Origin: an uncultured Hungatella sp.
Lineage (GTDB): Bacteria; Bacillota; Clostridia; Lachnospirales; Lachnospiraceae
Assembly (NCBI GenBank): GCA_949879025.1
Contig: CATLBO010000002.1
Coordinates: forward strand, 1 to 64,000
Reading direction: 5' to 3'
Length of the DNA: 64,000 bases
How positions within the stretch are numbered: the stretch's first letter is position 1; every line of letters starts with the position of its first letter. Made by a program: the position numbers and the translations under genes. This document shows, in pieces, positions 32,818-41,754 of the stretch. The notes under the pieces were generated by a model that saw only the letters and a list, made by a program, of their open reading frames with translations, did not search any database and had not been told where the DNA came from.

Positions 32818-34338
32818 ATGGAAGAACCTAAATTTGCTTTACAGATGACTGATATTACAAAGCGTTTTCCCGGCGTTCTGGCAAATGACCGCATCAGTCT
32901 TGATTGTAAAAAAGGGGAAGTTCTGGGGCTGTTGGGAGAAAACGGCGCAGGCAAGACAACACTGATGAATGTCTTATATGGTATGCATCAGCCAGACAGC
33001 GGAAAAATCCTCATAAATGAAAAGGAGGTAGAAATTACATCTCCGTCAAAGGCTATTGAGCTTGGTATCGGCATGGTTCACCAGCACTTTAAACTGGTGG
33101 AAACCCTTACAGTTTTAGAGAACATTGTCCTTGGCATTCCTTCAAACAAAGTGTTTCTTGACCTGGAGCCTATACGCAGGCGGCTTTTAGAACTGTGCCA
33201 AGAGTATGAATTATATGTAGACCCGGATGCCGAAGTGTGGAAACTGCCTGTGGGCCAGCAGCAGTGGGTGGAAATCCTGAAAGCCCTGTACAGAAATGCC
33301 CAGGTTTTGGTACTGGATGAACCTACTGCTGTACTGACCCCTTCCGAGAGCGACCAACTGTGCCGCGCTATCCGGCGCCTTACAAGTGAAGGCCGCTCTA
33401 TTATTTTTATCAGCCATAAACTGAGGGAAGTGGTGGAGATTACCGACAGGGTTACGATTATCCGTGACGGCAAGCTGGTAGGAACCATACCTACCTCGGA
33501 GGCGACTCAGGCAAAACTTGCCCATATGATGGTGGGGCGTCCTGTTTCAATCGACCGCCGTTCCCGTCCGGCTTTACAGCAGAAAAAGCCTGTACTGGTT
33601 ATGAAGGATGTAAATGCTCTTGACGAACGAGGGATTCAGGCTTTAAAAAATTTTAATCTGACGGTTCATGCCGGCGAGATCGTCGGGGTTGCCGGAGTAG
33701 ACGGCAATGGACAGAAGGAACTGGCTGAGTGTATTTCCGGCCTTAAAAAACCTGTAAGCGGAACGATTTCTGTCAATGACACCCTGATTACAGATGTTGT
33801 GGCAGACCCGAAGTTTATCGGATTTATTCCTGAGGATCGCCAGAAAACAGGACTTGTGATGGATTTCAGCGTTGCCGAAAATCTGATTATCAAAGAGTAT
33901 GACAAGGAGCCTTATGCGGAAAAAAGGCTGCTTAATCTTCAGAATATCAAAGAGCATGCCCAGGACATGATTAAAAAATATGGTATCAAGACCCCTACAG
34001 ACACAGTTAAAGTAAGCACGCTCTCCGGAGGAAACCAGCAGAAAGTCATTATTGCCAGAGAACTGGATTCGGAACCGATTCTGGATATTGCATGCCATCC
34101 TACCCGCGGCCTGGATATGGGAGCCGTTGCAGGGGTTCATGACGTGTTGATGAAAGAGCGTGAGCGCGGGGCTGCCGTTTTGTTTGTCTCTGCGGAATTA
34201 CAGGAGATCCTGGCTTTAAGCGACCGCATCATTGTATTATTCCGCGGGGAAATCATGGGCGAGGTAGATGGAGATACAGCGGATGCCTTTACCATTGGCC
34301 AGCTGATGTTAGGACAGGCACTGGAGGAAAAAACATGA
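32818..34338 (+). CDS. ABC transporter ATP-binding protein, two ATPase domains (nucleoside/sugar type)
   Basis: A 506-residue fused double ABC ATPase like YufO/RbsA. The first half has Walker A LLGENGAGKTT near residue 38, a degenerate signature LPVGQQQWVEILKAL near 142 and Walker B VLVLDEPTAV near 163. The second half has a degenerate Walker A (GVAGVDGNGQKE near 295) but a good signature STLSGGNQQKVIIAREL near 400. Such asymmetry is normal in this family. It overlaps the first permease by 4 bp. Confidence 0.94.
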   Translation: MEEPKFALQMTDITKRFPGVLANDRISLDCKKGEVLGLLGENGAGKTTLMNVLYGMHQPDSGKILINEKEVEITSPSKAIELGIGMVHQHFKLVETLTVLENIVLGIPSNKVFLDLEPIRRRLLELCQEYELYVDPDAEVWKLPVGQQQWVEILKALYRNAQVLVLDEPTAVLTPSESDQLCRAIRRLTSEGRSIIFISHKLREVVEITDRVTIIRDGKLVGTIPTSEATQAKLAHMMVGRPVSIDRRSRPALQQKKPVLVMKDVNALDERGIQALKNFNLTVHAGEIVGVAGVDGNGQKELAECISGLKKPVSGTISVNDTLITDVVADPKFIGFIPEDRQKTGLVMDFSVAENLIIKEYDKEPYAEKRLLNLQNIKEHAQDMIKKYGIKTPTDTVKVSTLSGGNQQKVIIARELDSEPILDIACHPTRGLDMGAVAGVHDVLMKERERGAAVLFVSAELQEILALSDRIIVLFRGEIMGEVDGDTADAFTIGQLMLGQALEEKT

Positions 34339-35441
34339 AAACAGAAAAAAAGCCAAATATTACTACGATCCCTTTTTTGGGAGACATTATCTTATCCGGC
34401 TCCCGGACCCTCACCGGCATAGCCCTGGGACTTTTGACCAGCGGCATTCTTATTGCATTGTCCAATGCTAATCCTCTTGTGGCTTATGGAGCTATGATCA
34501 AAGGTGCATTTGGAGATATCTATGCTTTCTGTAATGTGCTTGTACGAGTATCTCCTTTGCTTTTAGGTGGTATGGGAGTTGCCATCGGCAATAAAGCAGG
34601 CATATGGAATACAGGTATCGAAGGGTATATGTATCTGGGGGCTATTGGTTCAGGGCTTGTGGCGATCCAGGACTGGGGGCTTCCTTCTGCCCTTCATATT
34701 CTTCTCGCTGTTATTGTGGGAATGGCTTTTGCAGCTGTCTGGGGGCTGATTCCCGGATACTTAAGAGCCCACAGAGGCGTCAATGAAGTTACCTGCACCA
34801 TTATGCTGAATTATGTTGCAATATACCTGACCAACTGGCTGGTATCAGATGCCGGATTTTTTGCGGAATCAGGTGCCTTTTTCCCTATGTCTAAAATCTT
34901 TCAGGACAGTGCGCAGCTGCCGATTTTATTGAGAGGTACAAGCCTGCATCCGGGAGTTTTTGTGGGGATTATTGTCTGTCTCATATTTTTCTTTCTTTTA
35001 AAGTACACTCCTTTTGGCTTCCGAACCCGTATGCTTGGAGGAAACCCCAATGCTGCTCGCTACAGCGGAGTGGATATTAAAAAGCAGATTGTCCTTGTTA
35101 TGGTGCTGGGTGCAATGCTTGGAGGCCTGGGCGGAGCCATTGAGGTTATCGGCTTAAGGCACCGGGTGTACAGCGATTTTGTTACTGGCGTTGGCTACGA
35201 ATGTATTGCTGTAGCGCTTCTGGCCGGAGGAAATCCTGTCGGAGTTATTTTTGCTGGTTTCTTTTTTGCGATACTGAAAGTAGGCGGTGCCACTATGTCT
35301 ATTGAAACCGGCGTCAGTTCATCCATGACCAGCATTATTATGGCTTTATGCGTACTGTTTGTTATTGGCGTGGGATTGACAGACAATCATCGGGTTAAGA
35401 AAAAATCAAATAAAGCTGACGTTAAACAGAAGGAGGAATAA
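34335..35441 (+). CDS. ABC transporter permease 1 (YufP-like)
   Basis: A 368-residue permease with about nine membrane helices, of the branched-chain/nucleoside (BPD_transp_2) family. The motif GNKAGIWNTGIEGYMYLGAIGS near residue 80 and the EAA-like GGNPNAARYSGVDIKKQI near 235 are typical of nucleoside importers. ATGA overlap with the ATPase gene; 2 bp before permease 2. Confidence 0.92.
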   Translation: MKTEKKPNITTIPFLGDIILSGSRTLTGIALGLLTSGILIALSNANPLVAYGAMIKGAFGDIYAFCNVLVRVSPLLLGGMGVAIGNKAGIWNTGIEGYMYLGAIGSGLVAIQDWGLPSALHILLAVIVGMAFAAVWGLIPGYLRAHRGVNEVTCTIMLNYVAIYLTNWLVSDAGFFAESGAFFPMSKIFQDSAQLPILLRGTSLHPGVFVGIIVCLIFFFLLKYTPFGFRTRMLGGNPNAARYSGVDIKKQIVLVMVLGAMLGGLGGAIEVIGLRHRVYSDFVTGVGYECIAVALLAGGNPVGVIFAGFFFAILKVGGATMSIETGVSSSMTSIIMALCVLFVIGVGLTDNHRVKKKSNKADVKQKEE

Positions 35442-35443
35442 TT

Positions 35444-36370
35444 ATGTCGTATGATATTATCTTTAGCTGGCTGCAAGCGACTCTGCGCTGGTCTGCTCCC
35501 CTGCTTTTAGTAGCTGTCGGCGAAATATTTTCTGAGCGTTCGGGAATTATTAATATGGGAATTGAAGGCATTATGCTGTGCGGTGCATTGTGCGGCATTG
35601 CCGCTTCGTTCTATTCACAAAACATTCTCGTGGCAGTACTGGCTACCATAGCGCTTGGAGCCATAATGGGCCTTGCCGTGGCTTATCTGACAGTATCCCG
35701 CCGCACAAATCAGGTTGTTACAGGGCTTATGGTAAATATGCTTGCCACTGGGGCAACCAACCTGTTGTTTGCTATGATGTCGGAAACCCGCAGCACCCGT
35801 GTAGGTACATTCCCCATTATATTTCCTCAGGCAATGCAGAAGATACCGGTTTTGGGTGAAATCTTCTTTTGCCAGCCCATTAGTACCTGGATTGCCTTCA
35901 TTCTTCCTTTTATAGCTGCGGTTGTACTGTATAAGACGAAATGGGGGCTGAATGTACGAGCTGTGGGAGATCATCCTCAGGCAGTTGCCACAGCCGGGCT
36001 TTCTGTTATAAAGATTAAGTATCAGGCAGTTATCTGCAGCGGTATTTTTGCTGCTTTAGGCGGCTGCGTTCTGACCCTGGGAGAAGTAGGCTATTTTGCA
36101 TCCGGCGGAATGACTGGAGGAAGAGGATTTATTGTAATGGCTGCCGTTGTGGTCGGAGGATGGGACCCGCTTAGAACTGCCATTGCCTGTATTATTTTTG
36201 GTGCAGCGGATGCGGCGCAGCTCCGTCTTCAAGGTATGGGATCTGTGATACCATATCAGTTTTTGCAGATGCTGCCTTATTTGATTACTGTTGTCGCTCT
36301 CACTGGCATGGTTAAGAGTTCCCATGTACCGAAAACCTGGGGGGCTGCCTATGACCCTGACAGCCATTAA
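35444..36370 (+). CDS. ABC transporter permease 2 (YufQ-like)
   Basis: A 308-residue permease with eight or nine membrane helices; FSERSGIINMGIEGIMLCGAL near residue 28 is the family signature, and NVRAVGDHPQAVATAGLSV near 170 is the ATPase-contact loop. It forms a heterodimeric channel with permease 1. The racemase follows after 8 bp in the same transcript. Confidence 0.92.
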   Translation: MSYDIIFSWLQATLRWSAPLLLVAVGEIFSERSGIINMGIEGIMLCGALCGIAASFYSQNILVAVLATIALGAIMGLAVAYLTVSRRTNQVVTGLMVNMLATGATNLLFAMMSETRSTRVGTFPIIFPQAMQKIPVLGEIFFCQPISTWIAFILPFIAAVVLYKTKWGLNVRAVGDHPQAVATAGLSVIKIKYQAVICSGIFAALGGCVLTLGEVGYFASGGMTGGRGFIVMAAVVVGGWDPLRTAIACIIFGAADAAQLRLQGMGSVIPYQFLQMLPYLITVVALTGMVKSSHVPKTWGAAYDPDSH

Positions 36371-36378
36371 GGAGAGAA

Positions 36379-37071
36379 ATGAAACGATTATTAATTGTTA
36401 ACCCAAACAGTTCTGAAAAAATGACCCAGGATATCAGAAACACCGTATCTTATGGTATTGATAAAGATTTCTCAATTTATGTAACTAAAACACCAGGCAG
36501 CCCAGATGTTTTGGAAAGCTTTGCTGATTATACAGAGGCTGGCAGGGAAGTAATCTCTTTCCTGAAAGGTATGACGGCCCAGGGAGCATTTCCATATGAC
36601 GGAGTCTTATTGGCCTGCATGGGCGATCCCTGTTTATATGGGGCTAAAGAGGTGTGTCCTGTCCCTCTTATCGGCATTGCGGAAGCGGGTATTTCTACTG
36701 CCCTTTTAACTGGTTACAAATTTTCTATTCTGGCTTCCTCCAATAAGGCTAAGCCAATGATGGAATCCATGGTCATGACATATGGACTTATGGCCCGTCT
36801 TGCTTCTGTTGAGACGTTTGGCGTTCCGATTGAGGATTTTATGCAGGATGAGAAAAGGCTGTGTGCTTATATTAGGGAAGCCTCGAAAAAGGCTGTCAGC
36901 AATGGAGCTGATGTGCTTTTGCTTGGATGCGCCGGCATGACCATGGTTCAGGACATGCTTTCTGAATTGTCGGATATTCCGGTTATTGACCCGATTAAAG
37001 CTGGCCTGGAACAGCTGAAAGGAATTTTAAGAGGCGGTTTTTCTGTTTCCCGCAGCGGCCTTTATGCCTGA
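36379..37071 (+). CDS. Asp/Glu/hydantoin racemase family, probable hydantoin or allantoin racemase
   Basis: A 230-residue cofactor-independent racemase. The start LLIVNPNSSEKMT matches the hydantoin racemase group. The two catalytic cysteines are Cys 80 in LLACMGDPCLYGAKEV and Cys 184 in LLLGCAGMTM, the paired acid/base residues. The ACxxDP form is typical of hydantoin/allantoin racemases rather than Asp or Glu racemases. Between an importer and a dihydropyrimidinase-like hydrolase, it would interconvert enantiomers of a cyclic ureide before stereospecific ring opening. The substrate is inferred. Confidence 0.85.
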   Translation: MKRLLIVNPNSSEKMTQDIRNTVSYGIDKDFSIYVTKTPGSPDVLESFADYTEAGREVISFLKGMTAQGAFPYDGVLLACMGDPCLYGAKEVCPVPLIGIAEAGISTALLTGYKFSILASSNKAKPMMESMVMTYGLMARLASVETFGVPIEDFMQDEKRLCAYIREASKKAVSNGADVLLLGCAGMTMVQDMLSELSDIPVIDPIKAGLEQLKGILRGGFSVSRSGLYA

Positions 37072-37108
37072 ACCGCACTGCAGCATAGCAGAAAGAAAGG
37101 AAATGATT

Positions 37109-38623
37109 ATGTCAAAAATGATTATTAAAAACGGCGCCTTGGTATCTTCCAGTAAAGTCTGCAAAAAGGATATTTATATTGAGAACGGAAAAATTAAAGG
37201 AATCGGAGAGCCTGGGGATTTTCTGGATGAGGAAAAAAATGCCGAAGAAATATATGATGCAAAAGGAAATTACGTGCTTCCTGGACTTATTGAACCTCAT
37301 ATGCATATAAAGGCGCCTTTGGGAGGGATTGTTGACATTCTGGATTTTGACAGCGCCAGTGTATGCGCAGCCTATGGCGGGGTTACTGCGTTTATGGATT
37401 TTTCCTCTACGCTTCCAGGGGATTCCCTGACAGCTGCCGTAGAAGCGCGGAAAGAGGAGATGCATACTTCTAAACTTGATTATTCTCTCCACTGCAAAGT
37501 GGTGAATCTTGCAGATGCCCAGGATATTGCAGGCGCCATGGCTGCAGATGCTGCCTTTGCAAAGGATAAAAACGAAAGAACTATGGCCGCAGTCCAGGAG
37601 GCAAATGAAAGGGTTAAGGCCCAGGTAAAAGCCAGGCTGGAAGAAATACCGAATATTGTTAAAAACGGAAAGATCCCTACATTTAAGCTGTTTATGACAT
37701 ATCGGAAAGCTAATGTTATGATTGATGATGTTTCAATGCTTAAGGTCATGGCTGCGGTCAGGGATGCAGGAGGCCGATGTGGATTTCATGCAGAAAGCAA
37801 TGCCATCGCAGAGTATAATGAAGAACTTTTTGAACAGGAAGGCAAGCTGGATTGGCGCTATTTTGCGGAATATAAAGGAAATCTATGTGAGGCAGAGGCA
37901 GTCCGCCGGGTACTTTACTATGCGGAACTTCTCAAGGCTCCCGTGTATTTTTTCCATCTCTCTACAAAGGAAGCTATTGAGGCAGTAAAAGAGGCACGAA
38001 AAAAAGGGATTGATGTTATTGCGGAAACCTGCTGTCATTATCTGGCTTTTACCAAAGAGAAAAATGAGGGAGAAGACGGAATCCTCTATCTGATGAGTCC
38101 TCCGCTGCGCACAAAGGATGATCAGGAGGCTTTGTGGCAGGCTGTTAAAAATGACGATATCAAAATTGTAAGCTCTGACAACTGCACATTTCCCCGCACC
38201 ATGAAGGAAGCTCCTTTGACGGACAATAAGCCGGATTTCCGTAAGCCTATCAGCGGCGTTTCTGGCCTGGAAGAACGGTTTGGAGTTTTGATGAGGGCTG
38301 TTAATGAAGGGAAAATTGGAATTCAGGATTTAGTCCGTGTTGCCTGCGAGAATCCTGCAGTCTATTTTGGATGTGGAAACCGCAAAGGATTTCTTAAAGA
38401 AGGATATGACGCAGATATTGTTGTTGTGGACAGAATGAAACAGGTTACTTTAAACAGGGAATCTCTTCATTATCCTAAGCAGCTGGAATATGCACTTTAT
38501 GAAGATATTGAGGTCTTAGGGTATCCTGTCACAACAATCCGCCGGGGAGAGTATCTTGTGAAAGACGGCGTTTATAATGAGAATGCTTCCTGCGGTCTTT
38601 TTATTGAAAGAGAACTTGTTTAG
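37109..38623 (+). CDS. Dihydropyrimidinase/hydantoinase/allantoinase-like amidohydrolase
   Basis: A 504-residue cyclic amidohydrolase. Metal-site residues are in place: EPHMHIKAPLGG near residue 65, the carboxylated Lys in FKLFMTYRK near 194, His in GFHAESNA near 230 and in YFFHLSTKEA near 290, and Asp in SSDNCTF near 356. The first HxH context (HMHIKAPLGG) differs from HyuA (HTHMDLEVSG) at 47809, which suggests another ring substrate. An inserted Glu/Lys/Ala-rich helix near residues 140-190 is unusual. The ATG at 37109 follows GAAAGG; the longer frame overlaps the racemase. It ends the rightward operon. Confidence 0.88.
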   Translation: MSKMIIKNGALVSSSKVCKKDIYIENGKIKGIGEPGDFLDEEKNAEEIYDAKGNYVLPGLIEPHMHIKAPLGGIVDILDFDSASVCAAYGGVTAFMDFSSTLPGDSLTAAVEARKEEMHTSKLDYSLHCKVVNLADAQDIAGAMAADAAFAKDKNERTMAAVQEANERVKAQVKARLEEIPNIVKNGKIPTFKLFMTYRKANVMIDDVSMLKVMAAVRDAGGRCGFHAESNAIAEYNEELFEQEGKLDWRYFAEYKGNLCEAEAVRRVLYYAELLKAPVYFFHLSTKEAIEAVKEARKKGIDVIAETCCHYLAFTKEKNEGEDGILYLMSPPLRTKDDQEALWQAVKNDDIKIVSSDNCTFPRTMKEAPLTDNKPDFRKPISGVSGLEERFGVLMRAVNEGKIGIQDLVRVACENPAVYFGCGNRKGFLKEGYDADIVVVDRMKQVTLNRESLHYPKQLEYALYEDIEVLGYPVTTIRRGEYLVKDGVYNENASCGLFIERELV

Positions 38624-38631
38624 AACTGCCA

Positions 38632-38671
38632 AGGGGCTGCTGCACAAAGATCCTGCAGCAGCCCCTCTTTT
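38632..38671 (+). terminator. Intrinsic terminator ending the transport/hydrolase operon
   Basis: AGGGGCTGCTGC (38632-38643) pairs perfectly with GCAGCAGCCCCT (38655-38666), followed by CTTTTTATC. It lies between convergent genes. Confidence 0.9.
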
Positions 38672-40014
38672 TATCTGTTTTTAGACTCCCTTATTCTGAA
38701 AAATACATAGAAACCAACACAGATCACTGCTGAAAGCAGCGATCCCAGCGGCGCTGCCCACCCCATGGGATACAAGGTTTCCGGGAACATGATGCTGGCC
38801 AGATAAGAACCTGGGATTCGGATCAGAAGGATGGATATAATGTTATGTATAAAGGATATCAATGATTTCTGATCTCCGCAAAAGTATCCGCTGAAACAGA
38901 AATGAACCCCTGCAAAGATGCAGTCAAAGGAGTAAGATCGCATATAGGCGCAGCCTGCTGCCAGCACGGCTTCTTCTTTTGTAAACAGCCCTATGAGCGT
39001 ATGGGGAAGAACCTGATTGTACAAGCAGCAGAAAATTCCCCATCCTACAGTTATCATCAGGCCATAGTGCAGAGACTTTCTGGCCCGTTCCGGCTTTCCT
39101 GCCCCCATATTCTGGGCGGTAACTGCAGATATGGCGGACAGGAATGAGGATGGCACCAGGAACATAAATCCAATAAGCTTTTCCACAATCCCTACGCTGG
39201 CTGCTGCAATAAGTCCCCGGCTGTTGGCAATTACGGTAATCACCACGAAAGCCACCTGAATCATGCCGTCCTGAAGGGCAATAGGTGCTCCCACTTTTAA
39301 GATATCAGACAGAATCCGGCGGCTGGGCTTCATGGTCTGACGGTTCATGGCAAAGCCAAAATCTTTTTTCCGAAGCATGGCAAGGGCCACCAGGACGCTG
39401 ACTGCCTGGCCGCAGATGGTGCCCAGGGCAGCTCCGGCTGCACCCATGCCCAGGATACCAATAAAGGCAAAGTCAAGGACTATATTGACCACACAGGCCA
39501 CTGCAACAAAGTACATTGGGCTGCGGGAGTCACCAGCCCCCCGGAACAGGCTGCTGATAACATTGTATGCAGTAATAAAAGGGATTCCCAAAAAGCAGAT
39601 CCGCAGATAGATTACGGTTTCAGCAGCCGCCTCCGTGGGAGTCAGCATAATGCGGGCGATACCATCTGCCATCAGAAACAGTGTCACAGTGAGAATGCAG
39701 GCAAATCCAATGAAAAATACGGCAGTAGTTCCCATAGTCCGGGCCGCTGCCTTCCCGTCCCCTGCTCCTACTGCATGGCCGATACGCACTGTGGTTCCCA
39801 TGGCAAATCCCAACAGTATGACAGTAAGCATATGCATAACCTGGCTGCCCACAGACACAGCGGTGATGGTAGCGGAACCATTATATAATCCGGTAATAAA
39901 TAAATCGGCCATTCCGTAAAAGGTCTGCATAAAGCTGGACAGCAAGTAGGGCACAGCGAAAAGAATCAGGGTCCTTCCTATGCTTCCGGTAATCAGCTTA
40001 TTCTTTTCATTCAT
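38671..40014 (-). CDS. MATE-family multidrug/sodium antiporter A
   Basis: A 447-residue protein with 12 predicted membrane helices and the two-fold MATE repeat: ITGSIGRTLILFAVPYLLSSFMQTFYGMADLF at the N-terminus, GHAVGAGDGKAAARTMGTT near 82, and its second-half mate AQNMGAGKPERARKSLHYG near 305. It exports a cationic or aromatic compound in exchange for Na+ or H+. It is divergent from a second MATE gene, with a promoter and a palindrome between. A link to purine export is only positional. Confidence 0.92.
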   Translation of the reverse strand: MNEKNKLITGSIGRTLILFAVPYLLSSFMQTFYGMADLFITGLYNGSATITAVSVGSQVMHMLTVILLGFAMGTTVRIGHAVGAGDGKAAARTMGTTAVFFIGFACILTVTLFLMADGIARIMLTPTEAAAETVIYLRICFLGIPFITAYNVISSLFRGAGDSRSPMYFVAVACVVNIVLDFAFIGILGMGAAGAALGTICGQAVSVLVALAMLRKKDFGFAMNRQTMKPSRRILSDILKVGAPIALQDGMIQVAFVVITVIANSRGLIAAASVGIVEKLIGFMFLVPSSFLSAISAVTAQNMGAGKPERARKSLHYGLMITVGWGIFCCLYNQVLPHTLIGLFTKEEAVLAAGCAYMRSYSFDCIFAGVHFCFSGYFCGDQKSLISFIHNIISILLIRIPGSYLASIMFPETLYPMGWAAPLGSLLSAVICVGFYVFFRIRESKNR

Positions 40015-40074
40015 CGTTTTTTCCTCCCCGTGATCCCCTTATGATCATTCTCAACTAATTTAAAAACGGTTCCC

Positions 40075-40103
40075 ATTATAACATAGTCCTAAACAACTTT
40101 CAA
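40075..40103 (-). promoter_or_regulatory. Promoter of MATE gene A
   Basis: Leftward TTGAAA (40103-40098), 17 bp, TATAAT (40080-40075) with an extended TG. The palindrome at 40117-40147 lies directly upstream. Confidence 0.7.
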
Positions 40104-40116
40104 CGAAAAAACTTTT

Positions 40117-40147
40117 ATACTTTAAAGCAATAGTTGCTCTAAAGTAT
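40117..40147. promoter_or_regulatory. 31-bp palindrome between divergent MATE genes, candidate operator
   Basis: ATACTTTAAAGCAA, TAG, TTGCTCTAAAGTAT: 14-bp arms with one mismatch. It lies 14 bp beyond the -35 box of the leftward promoter and could serve both genes. Confidence 0.6.
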
Positions 40148-40292
40148 TCTTAAAACACCTTTTCATGTGTTTGAAAATGCCGGTTTTAAAAATTCCTGCT
40201 TTAAGTTGAAAGACCTGCCAACATTCTGTATAATGTGACCAGATAGGTTTGCTAGCCATAAAAAAATTAAACAGACTTGTGGAGTGTTGTAC

Positions 40293-41699
40293 ATGATGGA
40301 AAAAAAGAAAAAGCATTCACAGAAACTAAATATGGAAATGGTATCTGTTATCATGGCTCTGGCATGGCCTACCATGCTGGAGCAGCTGATGCAGACTGCA
40401 GTTCAGTATATTGACACTGCCATGGTAGGCTCCCTGGGAACCCAGGCAACGGCAGCTGTCGGGGCTACCAGCACTGTAAACTGGCTTATCGGAAGCACGA
40501 TCTCGGCTCTCAGCGTAGGGTTTCTGTCTTTCATCGCCAGATCCTGCGGGGCAGGGGATGAGGAGGCAGCAAAGCGGTCTGTGTCCCAGGCGGTGCTTGC
40601 AGTGATGGTTACGGGGATATTTTTTACGGCGCTGACTCTGGCTTTAAGCGGGTATGTGCCTGTATGGATGCAAGTGGATAAAAGCATTCAGACATTAGCT
40701 GCTCGATATTTCTTTATTTTGTATATTCCCATGCTTCCCAGAACCGCCAGCATTATTTTCGGCACGGTTCTGAGAGCGGCAGGGGATACGAAAACTCCCA
40801 TGAAAATCGGAGTGGTTGTCAATCTGATTAATGTTGTGCTGAATTTTCTTCTTATTTATCCCACCAGGCCGATAAATGTATTAGGTGTCTCTTTTTCCAT
40901 GCCTGGGGCCGGTATGGGTGTTATTGGGGCTGCTGCTGCCAGTGCAGCAGCATTTACCGCAGGCGGTATCTGTATTACGGCTGTGGTCTGGAATCATCCC
41001 AAGATTTCACCTAAGGGGCAAAGTTTTCGGCCTGATGCCAGGATTCTCAGACCATGCCTGCAGGTTGCGTTTCCCAATATGCTGCAGCGGTTCGGAACTT
41101 CTCTGGGATATGTGGCTTTTGCCTCTATGATCAATTCTCTGGGAGAGGTTTCTACTGCAGCCCACACCATAGCCAACACCGTAGAGTCGGCTTTCTATAT
41201 TCCTGGGTACGGGATGCAGACTGCGGCGGCAACCTTGGCAGGCAATGCTTACGGGGCCAAAGACGGGAAACGGATGAAGGAACTGGCAGCCATGTTTATT
41301 CCCATTGAAATCGGCCTGATGATCTTCTCCGGAGGTGCTCTGTTTTTGCTGGCTCCCAGACTTATGAGGATCTTTTCCGGCAGCGAGGACGTGATTTTGC
41401 TTGGGAGTACAGTACTGCGGATGGTTGCTGTCTCAGAGCCTTTTTATGGGTTTTCCATTATTATTGAAGGCATGATGCAGGGGGTCGGAAAAACAAAGGA
41501 GCCTTTTGTCTTTAATATCATCGGCATGTGGGGAATTCGTATTGCAGGGACTTTCATCTGTACCCAAATGTTAGGGCTTGGCCTGGTGTCAGCCTGGGGG
41601 TGTATGATCGCCCATAATCTGTTTCTCTTTGCAATATTTTTGTACTGCTATGTGAACGGGGTCTGGAATCCTCTGCATAAGAAAGCGCATAAACCATGA
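40293..41699 (+). CDS. MATE-family multidrug/sodium antiporter B
   Basis: A 468-residue MATE transporter with 12 helices: VIMALAWPTMLEQLMQTAVQ at the N-terminus, FIARSCGAGDEEAAKRS near 82, and LAGNAYGAKDGKRMKELA near 318 in the second half. It is only distantly similar to MATE A. The ATG at 40293 (before a second ATG) has GTGGAG 8 nt upstream; the frame is open slightly further. It converges on the nfnB gene. Confidence 0.92.
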   Translation: MMEKKKKHSQKLNMEMVSVIMALAWPTMLEQLMQTAVQYIDTAMVGSLGTQATAAVGATSTVNWLIGSTISALSVGFLSFIARSCGAGDEEAAKRSVSQAVLAVMVTGIFFTALTLALSGYVPVWMQVDKSIQTLAARYFFILYIPMLPRTASIIFGTVLRAAGDTKTPMKIGVVVNLINVVLNFLLIYPTRPINVLGVSFSMPGAGMGVIGAAAASAAAFTAGGICITAVVWNHPKISPKGQSFRPDARILRPCLQVAFPNMLQRFGTSLGYVAFASMINSLGEVSTAAHTIANTVESAFYIPGYGMQTAAATLAGNAYGAKDGKRMKELAAMFIPIEIGLMIFSGGALFLLAPRLMRIFSGSEDVILLGSTVLRMVAVSEPFYGFSIIIEGMMQGVGKTKEPFVFNIIGMWGIRIAGTFICTQMLGLGLVSAWGCMIAHNLFLFAIFLYCYVNGVWNPLHKKAHKP

Positions 41700-41728
41700 A
41701 AAGCTGTTCTCTTTGCGGAAAGCTTTTC
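41698..41728. terminator. Possible terminator between MATE B and nfnB
   Basis: GAAAAGCT (41698-41705) pairs with AGCTTTTC (41721-41728), overlapping the MATE stop codon. The stem is short and the U-tail is part of the stem, so it is weak. Confidence 0.35.
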
Positions 41729-41754
41729 TCCAATGAAAAAGGTATGGCAGACTG

